Assembly (NCBI GenBank): GCA_037974335.1
Contig: CM075760.1
Coordinates: 2,334,859 to 2,398,858 of the forward strand
DNA length: 64,000 nt
Direction: 5' to 3'
Source: Prionace glauca
Taxonomy: Eukaryota > Chordata > Chondrichthyes > Carcharhiniformes > Carcharhinidae
Shown: positions 23,107 through 35,140 of the stretch, in pieces
How positions within the stretch are numbered: the stretch's first letter is position 1
How the letters are laid out: each line of letters begins with the position of its first letter
Made by a program: the position numbers and the translations under genes
Notes under the pieces: generated by a model
Databases searched by the model: none
Told to the model about the DNA's origin: nothing
The model's input: the letters and a program-made list of their open reading frames with translations, nothing else

Positions 23107-26100
23107 GTGAGTAGAAGGGGTGAAAGTGAGGGGGGCATAGATGGGGAATGCAAGGCACGGCGTAGTGGGGGTGGGGCGGAGCAGGGTTTGAAATGCGTGT
23201 ACTTTAATGCGAGGAGTATTCGCAATAAAGTGGATGAACTTGCAGCGTGGATCAGTACCTGTGAATTTGATGTTGTGGCCATTTCAGAGACGTGGATAGA
23301 GCAGAGTCAGGAATGGTTGTTGCAGGCTCCGGGGTACAAATGCTTTAGTCGGAGTAGAGAAGAAGGTAGAAGGGGGGGGGGGGTAGCATTGCTAGTTAAG
23401 GACTGTATCACAGTGTCAGAGAGGAAGTTTAATGAGGACTTGTCAGTTGAGGTAGTATGGGCGGAGATTAGAAATAGGAGAGGAGAGGTCACCCTGTTGG
23501 GAGTCTTTTATAGATCTCCTAAAAGTTCTAGAGAGGTTGAGGAAAGGATTGCGGAAACAATCCTGGCTAAGAGTGAAAGTAATAGGGTAATTGTTATGGG
23601 GGACTTTAACTTTGCGAATATTGATTGGAATTGCTATGGTTCTAGCTCGTTGGAGGGGTCAGTGTTTGTACAAAGCGTGCAGGAAGGTTTTTTGACTCAG
23701 TATGTAGATAGGCCAACTAGAGATGAGGCTATATTGGATTTGGTGCTGGGAAATGAGCCAGGCCAGGTGCTAGACTTGGAAGTTGGTGTGCACTTTGGTG
23801 ATAGTGACCACAATTCGGTTACGTTCACCTTAGTGATGGAAAGGGATAGGCATGAACCTCGGGTCAGTAGTTTTAGCTGGGGGAAGGGTAATTATGAGGC
23901 TATTAGGAGAGGATTAGGAAGCATAGGTTGGACTAGGAGATTACAGGGACTGGGAACGTCCGAAATGTGGAACTTTTTCAAGGAACACCTACTGCGGGTC
24001 TGTAATAGGTATGTCCCTGTCAGGCAAGGAGGATTTGGTAGGGCTAGGAAACCGTGGTGTACTATAAAAGTTGATTCATTGGTTAGGAAGAAAAAGGAGG
24101 CTTATGTTCGGATGAGGCTTGAGGGCTCAGGTAGTGCATTAGAAAGCTTTAGATTGGCTAGGAGGGAGTTGAAGAGTGAGTTAAGAAGGGCTAAAAGAGG
24201 ACATGAGAAGACTTTGGCTGATAGGATTAAGGAGAACCCTAAGGCGTTCTATAGGTATGTCAAGAATAGAAGGTTGGTCAGGGCAAGATTAGGGCCAGTT
24301 ACAGACAGCAGAGGGAAGTTGTGTGTGGAACCGGAGGAGATTGGAGAAACATTGAACCAATATTTCTCTTCGGTGTTCACGCAGGGGGACATGAATATAG
24401 CTGAGGAGGACACTGGGTTGCAGGGGTGTAAAATAGACAGTATTACGGTTGATAAGGGGGATGTGCTGGATATTCTTGAGGGGTTGAAAATAGATAAGTC
24501 CCCTGGTCCGGATGGGATTTACCCTAGGATTCTCTGGGAGGCTAGAGAGGTGATTGCAGAGCCTCTGGCTCTGATCTTCAGGTCGTCATTGGTCTCTGGT
24601 GTAGTCCTGCAGGATTGGAGGATAGCGAATGTTGTCCCATTGTTTAAGAAGGGGAACAGAGACTTTGCCGGGAATTATAGACCGGTGACTCTTACTTCTG
24701 TTGTGGGCAAGGTTTTCGAATAAATTATTAGGGATAGGATTTATAGTTATTTGGAGTGTAATGAATTGAATAGAAATAGTCAGCATGGTTTTGTAGCGGG
24801 TAGGTCGTGCCTTACTAACCTTATTGAGTTTTTTGATAAGGTGACCAAAGAGGTGGATGGGGGCAAGGCAGTTGATGTGGTATATATGGATTTTAGTAAA
24901 GCGTTCGATAAGGTTCACCATAGAACATAGAACATAGAACATTACAGCGCAGAACAGGCCCTTCAGCCCACGATGTTGCGCCGACCAGTTACAAAACAAT
25001 GACCCACTAGCCTAAACCAATCCCTTTTCGTCCAAAACCAATCCCTTTTCGTCCAAAACCAATCCCTTTCGTCCAAAAACCAATCCATTTTCGTCCATGG
25101 TAGGCTTCTGCAGAAAATGCAGACGTATGGGATTGTGGGTAATCTTGGAAATTGGATCAGAAATTGGCTATCAGATAGGAGACAGAGGGTGGTGGTTGAT
25201 GGTAAATATTCATCATGGAGTTCGGTTACGAGTGGTGTGCCTCAGGGATCTGTTTTGGGGCTACTGCTGTTTGTAATCTTTATTAATGATCTGGATGAGG
25301 GTATAGTTGGGTGGATTAGTAAATTTGCTGATGACACCAAAGTCGGAGGTGTGGTAGATTGTGAGGAAGGGTGTCATAGTCTGCAGGGAGACTTAGATAG
25401 GTTGCAGAGCTGGGCCGAGAGGTGGCGGATGGAATTTAATGCGGAGAAGTGTGAGGTAATTCACTTCGGTAGGAGCAACAGATGTGTCGAGTATAGAGCT
25501 AACGGGAGGACTTTGAATAGTATGGATGAACAGAGGGATCTAGGTGTATGTGTACATAGATCCCTGAAAGTTGGGAATCAAGTAGATAAGGTTGTTAAGA
25601 AGGCCTACGGTGTCTTGGCGTTTATTATTAGGGGGATTGAATTTAAGAGTCGCAGCGTCATGTTGCAACTGTACACTACTCTGGTACGGCCGCACTTGGA
25701 GTACTGTGTGCAGTTCTGGTCCCCACATTACTGGAAGGATGTGGAGGCTTTGGAGAGGGTGCAGAGGAGGTTTACTAGGATGTTGCCTGGTATGGTGGGG
25801 AGGTCCTATGAGGAGAGACTGAGAGATTTGGGGTTGTTTTCGTTGGAAAGAAGGCGGCTAAGAGGGGATCTTATTGAAACATATAAGATGATTAGAGGTT
25901 TAGATAGGGTGGATAGTGATAGCCTTTGTCCTCGGATGGAGAAAGCTAGCACGAGGGGGCATGGCTTTATATTAAGGGGGGGGTTGCTACAAGACGGATG
26001 TCAGGGGTAGGTTCTTTACCCAGAGGGTGGTGAGGGATTGGAATGCCCTGCCTGCTGCAGTTGTAAATGCTCCTAGTTTGGGGGCGTTTCAGAGATCTGT

Positions 26101-26134
26101 AGATAGGTTTATGGATGAAAAGGGATTGGTATAG
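23107..26134 (+). pseudogene. CR1-A ORF2 (EEP endonuclease plus reverse transcriptase), broken
   Basis: The first 538 codons are open (23107-24723). They contain the endonuclease (LKCVYFNARSIRNKVDEL, AISETWIEQSQEW, VIMGDFNFANIDW, GDSDHNSVTF) and the beginning of RT ([33 protein letters not shown]). A TAA at 24721 replaces the Lys of the family sequence [11 protein letters not shown]. After the antisense insertion at 24921-25098, RT resumes (25117-26010) with [20 protein letters not shown] and the catalytic [11 protein letters not shown] frameshift near 25985 precedes the natural end at 26134. Confidence 0.88.
24921..25098 (-). mobile_element. CR1-A tail inserted antisense, with a roughly 20-base tandem repeat
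   Basis: Reversed CR1-A tail (ggcccacgatgttgcgccg on +, with one base changed in the preceding run) followed by about four copies of a roughly 20-base unit (aaccaatcccttttcgtcc). The host ORF2 reading 'gttcaccat / catggtaggc' shows a CCAT-type short duplication. The unit occurs once in other CR1-A copies (for example near 15380), so it was amplified here. Confidence 0.85.
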
Positions 26135-27802
26135 GCTAGTGGGTCATTGTTTTTGTAACTGGTCGGCGTAACATCGTGGGCCGAAGGGCCTGTTCTGCGC
26201 TGTAATGTTCTATGTTCTATGTTCTATCCATTGAAACATGTTTTCGAGATTGCTGTAATTGTTATTGGTGTAATTAAATTTTGTAATATGGAGTATGGCA
26301 AGGAAATGGGCAAAGAATGTTGATTCGAAAGATGCCATGGATGAGGGTGCAATCCTCTCTGCAGATATTTCAGAGGTTGAAGTTGATATTGCTGTCCTTG
26401 ATAAAATATAACCAGACACTCTATACACAGAGGGTTTTCAGAGAGGGTTTTCATATGGGATGTCCAGATAAATTGCATCTTCTTTCCGAAGCGTAATCAC
26501 AAAATGAAAGTAGTTTTCGAAATCAATTTAAAGGCAGTGAGGAATAATTCCTCAGTTTGAAATTTAGTACGATCTGGAAGACATGAACTTGAGGAGCATT
26601 GACATAAAATTTCTTAGAAAGTTGATGTATAATTGCACATTCAGCGGAAAAGGACATGTTGATGTCAACAAAGACTGTTGACACAGTTAGGCCGGTAATT
26701 AAAATGCCCAGTGACTTCGGTACTTTCACAAAGCACGAGTGCAAGGCCAAGGCTGGCAGCAACAGTAGATTCGGAAGTGGCCCTTAGGGATAGGGAAAAC
26801 AGATGATTTTTGAAATAATGACACCTTGCCTCATGCTGTCTGTAAATGTTTGAGAGCGAATCGAAAATAGGCAATATTGGAATTTAAACAGTATGCTGCC
26901 CACGTGATTTTCAACTACTGAAGTGTCTCATTGCTGTCCAGTTGGCTACAGTTTTCTTCAGAGACTTTTTTTCCCTGAGCTGGTGCTCACCCAACGCATT
27001 GGCTATTAAATGATTGTTCTGTACTCCGGACTCCTGAGGTAATTTTGAATGAACAGAGTTATTGGCAATAGAAGCAATTTTGGAATATTGCAGGTGTAAT
27101 CATTAAGTCTGGGAGAGTGAATATGGTGGTTAATGCATACCGAGCTATGAAAAGAGATATGAAGATTGGTTTGAAATTGTCACTTGATTTAGTGGAGGTT
27201 TGGTACAGGCCTATTGAGAGTGCCTGTGTCAGTGGATTTGCATTGTTCTGTTCCCGAATTGTGGAGTACAAAGGTGGTTGGGAAAAAAAATATGACTTAA
27301 GTATAGTCATGGGAAAGAGTGGGCCTGTTGGAATCGTGTTGAGTTGATACATATACCTGAATGGACCAATCTTTTGACCCTTTTCTACAAATCGAGATAG
27401 CTGTTTGCAAAACTCATACATGTTCTTTGGTTACACATCCTCTGAAACAATTCGTGGAACAAATGCATTCGATCTTCGAGTTAAGATTACACATTGAGCT
27501 AATAGCTTTGACTGTTTGTTGGAAAGGGTTGCTCAGCTCCGGCATAATTTTCACGAAAAAGCATTCCATATCAATGCTCTGAGAGGCCTGACATTCAGTT
27601 GGAGGCCATGTCCACTTTCTTCAGTGCACATCTCCTAAAGCAGAAAGATCTGGTTGTCTTGAACGTCTCATTTTTTAAAGAAAGCTATTGCATTCCCATT
27701 TAGGAATTTAGAATACATGGAATAATAGCCGAGTTTCCAGAGTTTCTATTCATGATGTAATACTGTGATGCCTGCTAACATTAAAATATATCAAAGATTA
27801 AA

Positions 27803-28945
27803 GAGAACAAAGAAGGTTACAGCAGTGGAACAGGCCCTTCGGCCCTTCTAATCTGCACCGACCATGCAACCCGACTGAACTAAAACCTCCTCCGCTTCTG
27901 GGGACCGAAACCATCTATTCCCATCCTATTGATGTATTTGTCAAGATAAGTCACTATCGATTCTGCTTCCACTACCTCCCCAGGCAACCAGCACCCTCTG
28001 TGTAAAGAAAACTTGCCTCGTACATTTCCTTTAAACCTTGCCCTTCGCACCTTAAACCTATGAACCCTAGTAATTGACTCCTCCACCATGGGACAAAAAA
28101 AATTCTGACTATCCATTCTGTCCATGTCTCTCATAATCTTGCAGACTTCCATCAGTTCGCCTCTCAACCTTTGTCATTTTAATGAGAAGAAACCATGTTT
28201 CTCCAAGCACTCCTCATAGCTAATGCCCTCCATACCAGGCAACATCCTCGTAAATCTTTTCTGTACCCCCTCCAAAGCCTCCGCATCCTTCTGGTAGTGC
28301 GGAGACCAGAATTGAGCACCATATTCCAAGTGCAGCCTGACTAAGGTTCTCTAAATCTGCAACACGACTTGCCAGTTTTTAAACGCGATGCCCCAGCCGA
28401 TGAGTGCAAGCATGCTGTATGCCTTATTGACTCTCTTCTACACCGACGTTGCCACTTTCATTGGCCTGTGAACCTGTACACTCAGATCACTCTGCCTATC
28501 ATTACGCTTAAAGGTTCTACCCTTTATTGTGTATTTCCAATCTGCACGAGTCCTTCCAAAATACATTAACTCACATTTGGCTGGGTTAAGCTGCGTCTGC
28601 CATCTTTCCATCCAAGTCTCCAACATATCTATGTCCTGCTGTATTGTCTGACGGTCCTCATCGCTACCCGCAAATCCACTAACCTTTGTGTCGCCTGGAA
28701 TCAAACTACTTACATTTGGTCCCAGCCCTGGTTCCCGAGGAATGCCAGTTGTCACAGCCCTCCATTCAGAAACGCATACTTTCACTGCTACTCTCTGTGT
28801 TCTATGATTGAGCCAGTTCTGTATTCACTTTGCCAGCTCATCTTTGATCCCAATCGACTTTTGCACCTGTCTGCCATGACGGACCTTATCAAACACCTTA
28901 CTGAAGTCCATGTAGACAACATCCTACTCTCACCAATCATCTTCG
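27803..28945 (-). mobile_element. Old CR1 LINE, antisense, shared by both arms
   Basis: Minus-strand remnants of ORF2: RT palm and thumb pieces (WMERWQTQLNPAKCELMYFG at 28438-28785) and the C-terminus (27880-28167), with a tail of the form 'gggccgaagggcctgttcc'. The same element, in mirrored orientation, lies at 60750-61922, so it inserted before the inverted duplication. Frames are broken by many changes. Confidence 0.88.
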
Positions 28946-29974
28946 GCAAAGTGTTTATTTCATGGCCCATATTTCCATCTTCTTGACCACTTTACATTAT
29001 TTTTCATGATGCTCCAGATTTGTTCGTGGAAGGACTTTCTGTTGCTGCACAAAGTATCTGTTGCTTTATTGTCCAGCCTTGTGGTTATTTAAGACGAACT
29101 TGCAGTTGGCATTTTTGAATAATTTTCATTCATTTTTTTCCGTTATTTTAGTCAGTTGCTTACATGGATTATTAAACTGTCCTGGAAGTCACTTTCCCGA
29201 TTTGTTTACTTCATTCACTTCCACGATTCCGACATTTACTTTCTTCCCAATTAGCTGGGCTCACGTTGAACGATGTGGAAGATCATCTACAATTTAATCC
29301 ATGCACCGAAATTATTATGCTCATTTGTAATTCTATGTTACATCAATAATTAATATACCACTACTATTTCAGGATCAGAACATTTGGACATATAATTTTT
29401 AATTGTGTTATCCAAATTCTGAGGCATATAATGAATATCTGAGACCAAAGACTGAAACACATGCAGTCAATTCCATTGAAACCTCTTTCAGGGTCTCTTC
29501 GGCTTTCAGTCTGTCTTCAACTTCCTCACTGGTCTAAACAAGTCAAAAAATTCCCCTTTATTTTCATTCGCAGTGCTGTAGCCTAACATTTCTTTGTGAA
29601 TGTAATGTTTTCAAATGCATTCTGGAACAGAGATCCGCAGCACTTATGGACAGTAGGCTGTGTCCAATACTAAAGTTGTACCTTAACATATATACCATAG
29701 TTATTAGCTTGGAACTACAGAAATTTAGTGTTGCTGGAAAAGACACAAGCGAGCCAAAAAAAAAATCGTCACGCACTCATCAGACCAGAATTCCAAAATG
29801 CCAGCAGTAATAGGAGAACAACAATTTATAAAACACGAGAAGAATATGTGATTTGGTTGGCAGGTGGACTCCAATTGGTGGAAATGCAGCATCTTTGTTC
29901 CAGATAAAGTAACTGACAACCTGTCCAGGCTGAGGCTAATAGGGACCGTTTTTCTTTCAGTTTTCAATTGATGT

Positions 29975-30351
29975 AGAACAATAGAAGGGACACAGAAAAG
30001 CACAGCGACACGTCCTTTGGCTCTCCAAACCTATGCTGATCATCATGCTCCAGCTGAACCAAAAATAAATTCTGCCCTTCATCCATCAATATCCCTCTAT
30101 ACCCTCCTTCCTCATGTATCCATCCAGATACCTCTTAACTAATATGCCTGCTTCCATCAGCTCCTGTGACACCAGGCACCCACCACTCTCTGTGAATGAC
30201 TTGTCTCTCACACCTCCCTTAAACATCCCTCCTCTCACCATGGATCTGTTCTCCTTGTAATTGATATTTCCACGCTTGGAAAAAAACTTTGACTATCCAC
30301 TCTGTCGATGCACCTCAGAATTTCTCCCCTCAGCCTCCGCCTTTCCAGTGA
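29975..30351 (-). mobile_element. Old CR1 LINE, antisense, 3' part (split by a younger CR1)
   Basis: A reversed CR1-like tail and ORF2 C-terminus, strongly decayed ('aggtcctttggctctccaa'-type tail region and 'ctcagcctccgcctttccag'). The copy continues at 34837-35140 after the chimeric CR1. The matching right-arm copy is at about 59030-59400, where the middle is deleted. Confidence 0.75.
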
Positions 30352-30573
30352 ACATAGAACATAGAACATTACAGCACAAACAGGTCCTTCGGCCCTCGAG
30401 TTGCGCCGATCACATCAACCCCACCAATCTATAGACCTATCTATAATCCCCAATCCCATTAAACCCCATATACTCATCCAGAAGTCTTTTAAAAGACCCC
30501 AGCGAGTTCGCCTCCACCACCGATGACGGCAGCCGATTCCATTCACTCACCACCCTCTGAGTGAAAAACTTAC

Positions 30574-30620
30574 TGGCCTACTCCTGCTCCTATTTCTTAT
30601 GTTCTTATGTTCTATTTCTT
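30574..30620 (+). mobile_element. Very short CR1-C tail snippet in CR1-B
   Basis: About 45 bases (tggcctactcctgctcct, then TTCTTATG repeats) interrupt the CR1-B codons between 'aaaaacttac' and 'tcacctctgt'. This is the extreme 3' end of CR1-C in the opposite orientation to its host. Confidence 0.8.
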
Positions 30621-32542
30621 ATCACCTCTGTACTTCCCTCCCTGCACCTTAAATCTGTGTCCTCTCGCAGCGACCATTTCAACCCGGGGAAATAGCCTCT
30701 GAGAGTCCACCCTATCTATTCCTCTCAACATTTTATAAACTTCTATCAGGTCGCCTCTCAACCTTCGCCTCTCTAGGGAAAAGAGTCCCAGCTCCCTCAA
30801 CCTATCTTCATAAGGCATGCCTCCCAGTCCAGGCAACATCCTTGTAAATCTCCTCTACACCCTTTCAATAGATTCTACGTCTTTCCTATAGTGAGGCGAC
30901 CGGAACTGCGCACAGTACTCCAAATGAGGCCTGACAAGGGTCCTGTAAAGTTGCAGCATTACCTCCCGACTCCTAAACTCAATCCCTCGATTAATGAAGG
31001 CCAGTACACCATACGCCTTCTTGACCACCTCCTCCACCTGCGAGGCCGATTTAAGAGTCCTGTGGACCCGGACCCCGAGATCCTTCTGCTCTTCAACGCT
31101 ACTAAGACTCCTGCCCTTGATAGTGTACTCGTTCATCCCGTTGGTTCTGCCGAAATGGACGACTACACATTTATCCGCGTTGAAGTCCATCTGCCACTTC
31201 TCCGCCCATTCCTGCATCCTACCTATGTCCTGCTGCAAATTTTGACATCCTTCCAGACCATCCACAACACCACCGACCTTCGTGTCGTCAGCGAACTTGC
31301 TAACTCATCCAGGTCATTTATGAAAATGACAAACTGTTCTGGGTCCCAGAACAGATCCCTGGGACACCCCACTGGTGACTGACCTCCATTCCGAAAAAGA
31401 TCCATCCACAACCACTCTCTGCCTTCTGCAGGCAAGCCAGTTCTGGATCCACAAGGCCAAAGGCCCTTGGATCCCATGCCCTCTCACCTTCTCAAGAAGT
31501 CTTGCATGGGGGCCTTATCAAACGCCTTGCTGAAGTCCATGTACACTACGTCCACGGCACTTCCTTCGTCAATGTGTTCAGTCACATTATCGAAGAACTC
31601 AACTAGGCTCGTAAGGCACGACCTGCCCTTGACAAATCCATGCTGACTATTCCTGATCATGTCAAACCTCTCCAAATGCTCGTAAATCTTGTCCCTCAGA
31701 AGCCTCTCCATCAGCTTACCAACCACTGAGGTCAGACTCACTGGGCGGTAATTTCCCGGGCTATCTCTGTTCCCTTTCTTGAAAATAGGGATTACATCCG
31801 TAATCCTACAATCTTCCGGAACCTCACCCGTCTCCATTGACGACGCAAAGATCATCGCCAGGGGCTCTGCAATCACTTCCCTAGCCTCCCACTGTATTCT
31901 GGGGTACATCCCATCTGGTCCCGGCGACTTATCTATTTTGATAGAATTCAAAAGTTCTAACACATCCTCCTCCTTAATGTCCACGTACTCAATCTTTTCC
32001 ATCTGCTGCAAGTCCATAGCAAGATCTCCCAGATCAGCTTCCACTGTGAATACTGAGGCAAAGTACTCATTAAGCACCTCCGCCATTTCTTCTGGTTCCA
32101 CACAGACCTTTCCCCCTTCACCTTTTATAGGTCCTATCCTTTCCCTTCTCATCCTTTTACCTTTCACATATTTATAGAAGGCCTTGGGATTCTCCTTAAT
32201 CTTACCCGCCAAGGTCTTCTCATGACCCATTCTGGCTCTCCTAATTTCCCTTTTAACCTCCTTTCTACAGTCCTTATACAATTTCCCTTATTGGGAAATT
32301 GAAGTCTCCCATCACGATAACTCTGTTTTTAATACATTTCTCCAGAATCTGGTTCCCTATCTGCACTCAACTTCCCTGTCACTATTGGGCGGCCTATAGA
32401 ATACACCCAGCAAAGTTTTCGACCCTTTGCTGTTCGTAACTTCCACCCACAGAGACTCTGCAGAAAGTCCCTCCACGGCATCCTCTTTCTCTGCAGCCAT
32501 GACACTGTCCCTGATTAACAGTGCCACTCCACCACCTCTTAA

Positions 32543-33624
32543 GGGGCGGCACGGTAGCACAGTGGTTAACACTGCTGCTTCACAGCTCCAGGGTCCTGGG
32601 TTCGATTCCCGGCTCGGGTCACTGCCTGTGAGGAGTTTGCACATTCTCCTCGTGTCTGCGTGGGTTTTCTCCGGGTGCTCCGGTTTAGAACATAGAACAT
32701 TACAGCACATACAGGCCCTTCGGCCTCGGGTTGCGCCGATCACATGAACCCCACCAATCTATAGACCTATCTATAATCCCCAATCCCATTAAACCCCATA
32801 TACTCATCCAGAAGACTTTTAAACGACCCCAGCGAGTTCGCCTCCACCACCGATGACGGCAGCCGATTCCATTCACTCACCACCCTCTGAGTGAAAAACT
32901 TACCCCTAACATCATCTCTGTACTTCCCTCCCCGCACCTTAAATCTGTGTCCTCTCGTAGCGACCATTTCAACTCGGGGAAATAGCCTCTGAGAGTCCAC
33001 CCTATCTATTCCTCTCAACATTTTATAAACTTCTATCAGGTCGCCTCTCAACCTTCGCCTCTCCAGGGAAAAGAGTCCCAGCTCCCTCAACCTATCTTCA
33101 TAAGGCATGCCTCCCAATCCAGGCAACATCCTTGTAAATCTCCTCTGCACCCTTTCAATAGCTTCTACGTCTTTCCTATAGTGAGGCGACCAGAACTGCG
33201 CACAGTACTCCAAATGAGGCCTGACAAGGGTCCTGTAAAGTTGCAGCATTACCTCCCGACTCCTAAACTCAGTCCGTCGATTAATGAAGGCCAGTACACC
33301 ATACGCCTTCTTGACCACCTCCTCCACTGGCGAGGCCGATTTAAGAGTCCTGTGGACCCGGACCCCGAGATCCTTCTGCTCTTCAACGCTATTAAGACTC
33401 CTGCCCTTGATAGTGTAATCCCACAGTCCAAAGATGTGCGGGTTAGGTTCATTGGCTATGCTAAAATTGCCCCTTAGTGTCCTGGGATGTGTAGGTGAGA
33501 GGAATTAGCAGGTAAAATGTGTAGGGATACGGGGATAGGGTCTGGGTGGGATTGTGTTCGGTGCAGACTCGATGGGCCGAATGGCCTGTTTCTGCACTGT
33601 AGGGTTCTATGGTTCTATGGTTCT
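32543..33624 (+). mobile_element. SINE type I, split by an inserted CR1-B
   Basis: The SINE head and body run from 32543 to 32686, are interrupted by CR1-B, and resume at 33419 (tcccacagtccaaagatg) through the tail to about 33624. It lies in the endonuclease part of the chimeric CR1 (before 'ctgccagcctccctgtcc'). Confidence 0.9.
32687..33418 (-). mobile_element. CR1-B LINE 3' fragment inside the SINE
   Basis: The minus strand encodes 186 open codons of the ORF2 C-terminus (32767-33327), with LVRPHLEYCAQFWSPHYRKD and an end at GFNGIGDYR. It interrupts the SINE exactly between 'gtgctccggttt' and 'cccacagtcc'. Confidence 0.92.
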
Positions 33625-34013
33625 TCTGCCAGCCTCCCTGTCCTTCCTGAAACATCTGAAACCTGGCACCTGAAGTACCTAGTCCTGTCCCTGAGACATC
33701 CAAGTCTCCGTAATGGCCACCACATCACATTCCCAAGCAGCTATCCACGCCCTAAGCTCATCTACCTTATTTACTATACTCCTTGCATTAAAATATATAC
33801 ACTTCAGCCGTTCAGTCTGGGCATTTTCCTTCTCCACTCCCTGTCTACCCTCCCTCCCATATTGCCTGCGGTCCTCCCCTACCTTTAAAGTATTAAAGTA
33901 CATGCATTTCATAACCTGCTCCGCCCCACCCCCACTACGCGGTGCCTTGCATTCCCCATCTATGCCCCCCTCACTTTCACCCCCTCTACTCAAGATCCCA
34001 CCCTCCCTCCAAA

Positions 34014-34798
34014 TCAGTTTAAACCTCCCCGCATAGCCTTTGCAAATTTACCCCCCAGGATATTGATTCCCCTCTGGTTCAGGTGTAGACCATCACTCAT
34101 ATAGAGGTCCCACCTTCCCCAGAATGAGCCCCAATTGCTCAAGTACCTGAACCCCTCCCTCCTGCACCATCCCCTCAGCCACGAGTTCAAACTTTCCCTC
34201 TCTCTATTCCTCTCTAAACTATCCCGTGGCACAGGCAAGAGTCCGGATATAACTACTCTTCCAGACTTAGCCTTTAGTTTCCACCCCAACTCCATAAATC
34301 TTTGCTTAATATCCCCTTCCCTTAATCTCCCTATGTCATGTGTCCCCACATGAACTATAACTTGGGGTTGATCTCCCTCTCCCCTAAGAGTCCTGAATAC
34401 CCTGTCCGATACATCCCGGACCCAAGCCCTGGTAGGCAACACACCAGCCCTGAGTCCCTACCCTTACCTCCGACTCTCCTAATCGTCCCCTTAACTGTGG
34501 AGTCCCCAATCACGAGGCCCAATCTCTTACCCTTAATCACCTGAGGTTTCCCAATAGGCTCACCCCCAGAGACCTGCTCCCTTTGGCTATCCCCAGTTGA
34601 TTCCTCCTCAACTGTAGCCTCCAGGACCGAAAACCTATTTTGGAGGGGAACAGCCCCAGGGGATTGACCCCCCAACTGCTTCTTTCCCCTCTTCCTGGCA
34701 GTGACCCAAGACTTATTTCTAGGAGTGACTATCTCCTTATAACTCCTTTCTATGTCCTCCTCCACTTTCCGGATTATGCGGAGCTCCTCTAATTCCAC
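34014..34798 (-). pseudogene. CR1-A-type ORF1 of the chimeric copy, partial
   Basis: Two overlapping minus frames encode the coiled coil (MELEELRIIRKVEEDIER), the SGNH esterase blocks (LVIGDSTVKG, VHVGTHDIG) and block V (MSDGLHLNQRG), which includes the Asp and His missing from the 22162 copy. One frame break lies near 34430 in the CCLPG region. The zinc-finger start is lost by 5' truncation at 34836. Confidence 0.82.
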
Positions 34799-34836
34799 CT
34801 CCAGCTCCTTTACACGCTCCTCCAGAAATTCCGAGT

Positions 34837-35140
34837 TTATTCAACCTCTCCTCAGAGACAACACCTTTGAATCTAAGCATTATCCTGGTGAAGCTTCTTT
34901 GCATTCTCTCCAAATTCCCACGTCCCTCTGGAAGTGTGCTTACCAGGACTGTATCTAAAACTTAAAATGCGGCCTAAACAACGTTTTATATAAGTGTAAC
35001 ATATTTTTCCAACTCCTTTACTCAATGCTACGGCTTTTGAAGGCATGCATGTCATACGCCTACTTGATCATCTTGGTCACTTGTGTTGCCCGCTCTTAGG
35101 TTACTGTAAATCTTCACGCCCACGTCCTACTGAGTCGTAA
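34837..35140 (-). mobile_element. Old CR1 LINE, antisense, remaining part
   Basis: Continuation of the copy at 29975-30351 ('gtttattcaacctctcctc', then 'gcattctctccaaattccc'). It is decayed, and its mirror is at about 59030-59205 in the right arm. Confidence 0.7.

Larger units (their letters stand above)
22018..26227 (+). mobile_element. CR1-A LINE, near full length
   Basis: About 4.2 kb with ORF1, ORF2 and a (TTCTATG)n end. The right arm carries the empty site: 'gaatacccattgaaacc' in reverse complement spans both junctions, which fixes the boundaries to within a few bases. A 3' CR1-A fragment sits inside it in antisense (24921-25098). Both ORFs are broken, so the copy is not active as it stands. 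Confidence 0.95.
30612..33880 (-). pseudogene. CR1-B ORF2 of the chimeric copy, broken
   Basis: Minus-strand pieces in order are: endonuclease start (LKCIYFNARSIVNKVDEL and VVAITETWMSQGQD at 33679-33993, shared with the A-type part), an endonuclease middle interrupted by the SINE nest, and RT start at 31484-32281 ([42 protein letters not shown]). RT palm with WAEKWQMDFNADKC lies at 30855-31265, and the C-terminus at 30612-30839. The segment covering the FADD motif is deleted near 31300. Not functional. Confidence 0.8.
30352..34836 (-). mobile_element. Chimeric CR1 LINE (B-type 3' part, A-type 5' part), antisense
   Basis: From 30352 to about 33890 the minus strand is CR1-B (tail, RT, endonuclease). 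From about 33895 to 34836 it is CR1-A-like (start of ORF2, ORF1-ORF2 spacer and ORF1). It is absent from the matching right-arm locus and lies inside an old CR1. It also hosts a SINE that itself contains another CR1-B (32543-33624), and a CR1-C tail snippet (30574-30620). ORF2 is broken into several frames. Confidence 0.88.

Noticed and set aside
27059-27421. A 120-codon minus frame whose right-arm partner (62243-62617) keeps about 60 codons open, possibly a conserved gene
   Set aside because: Both are copies of one sequence by the inverted duplication, and most differences between them change the amino acid. No domain or start is shared, so there is no sign of protein-level constraint.
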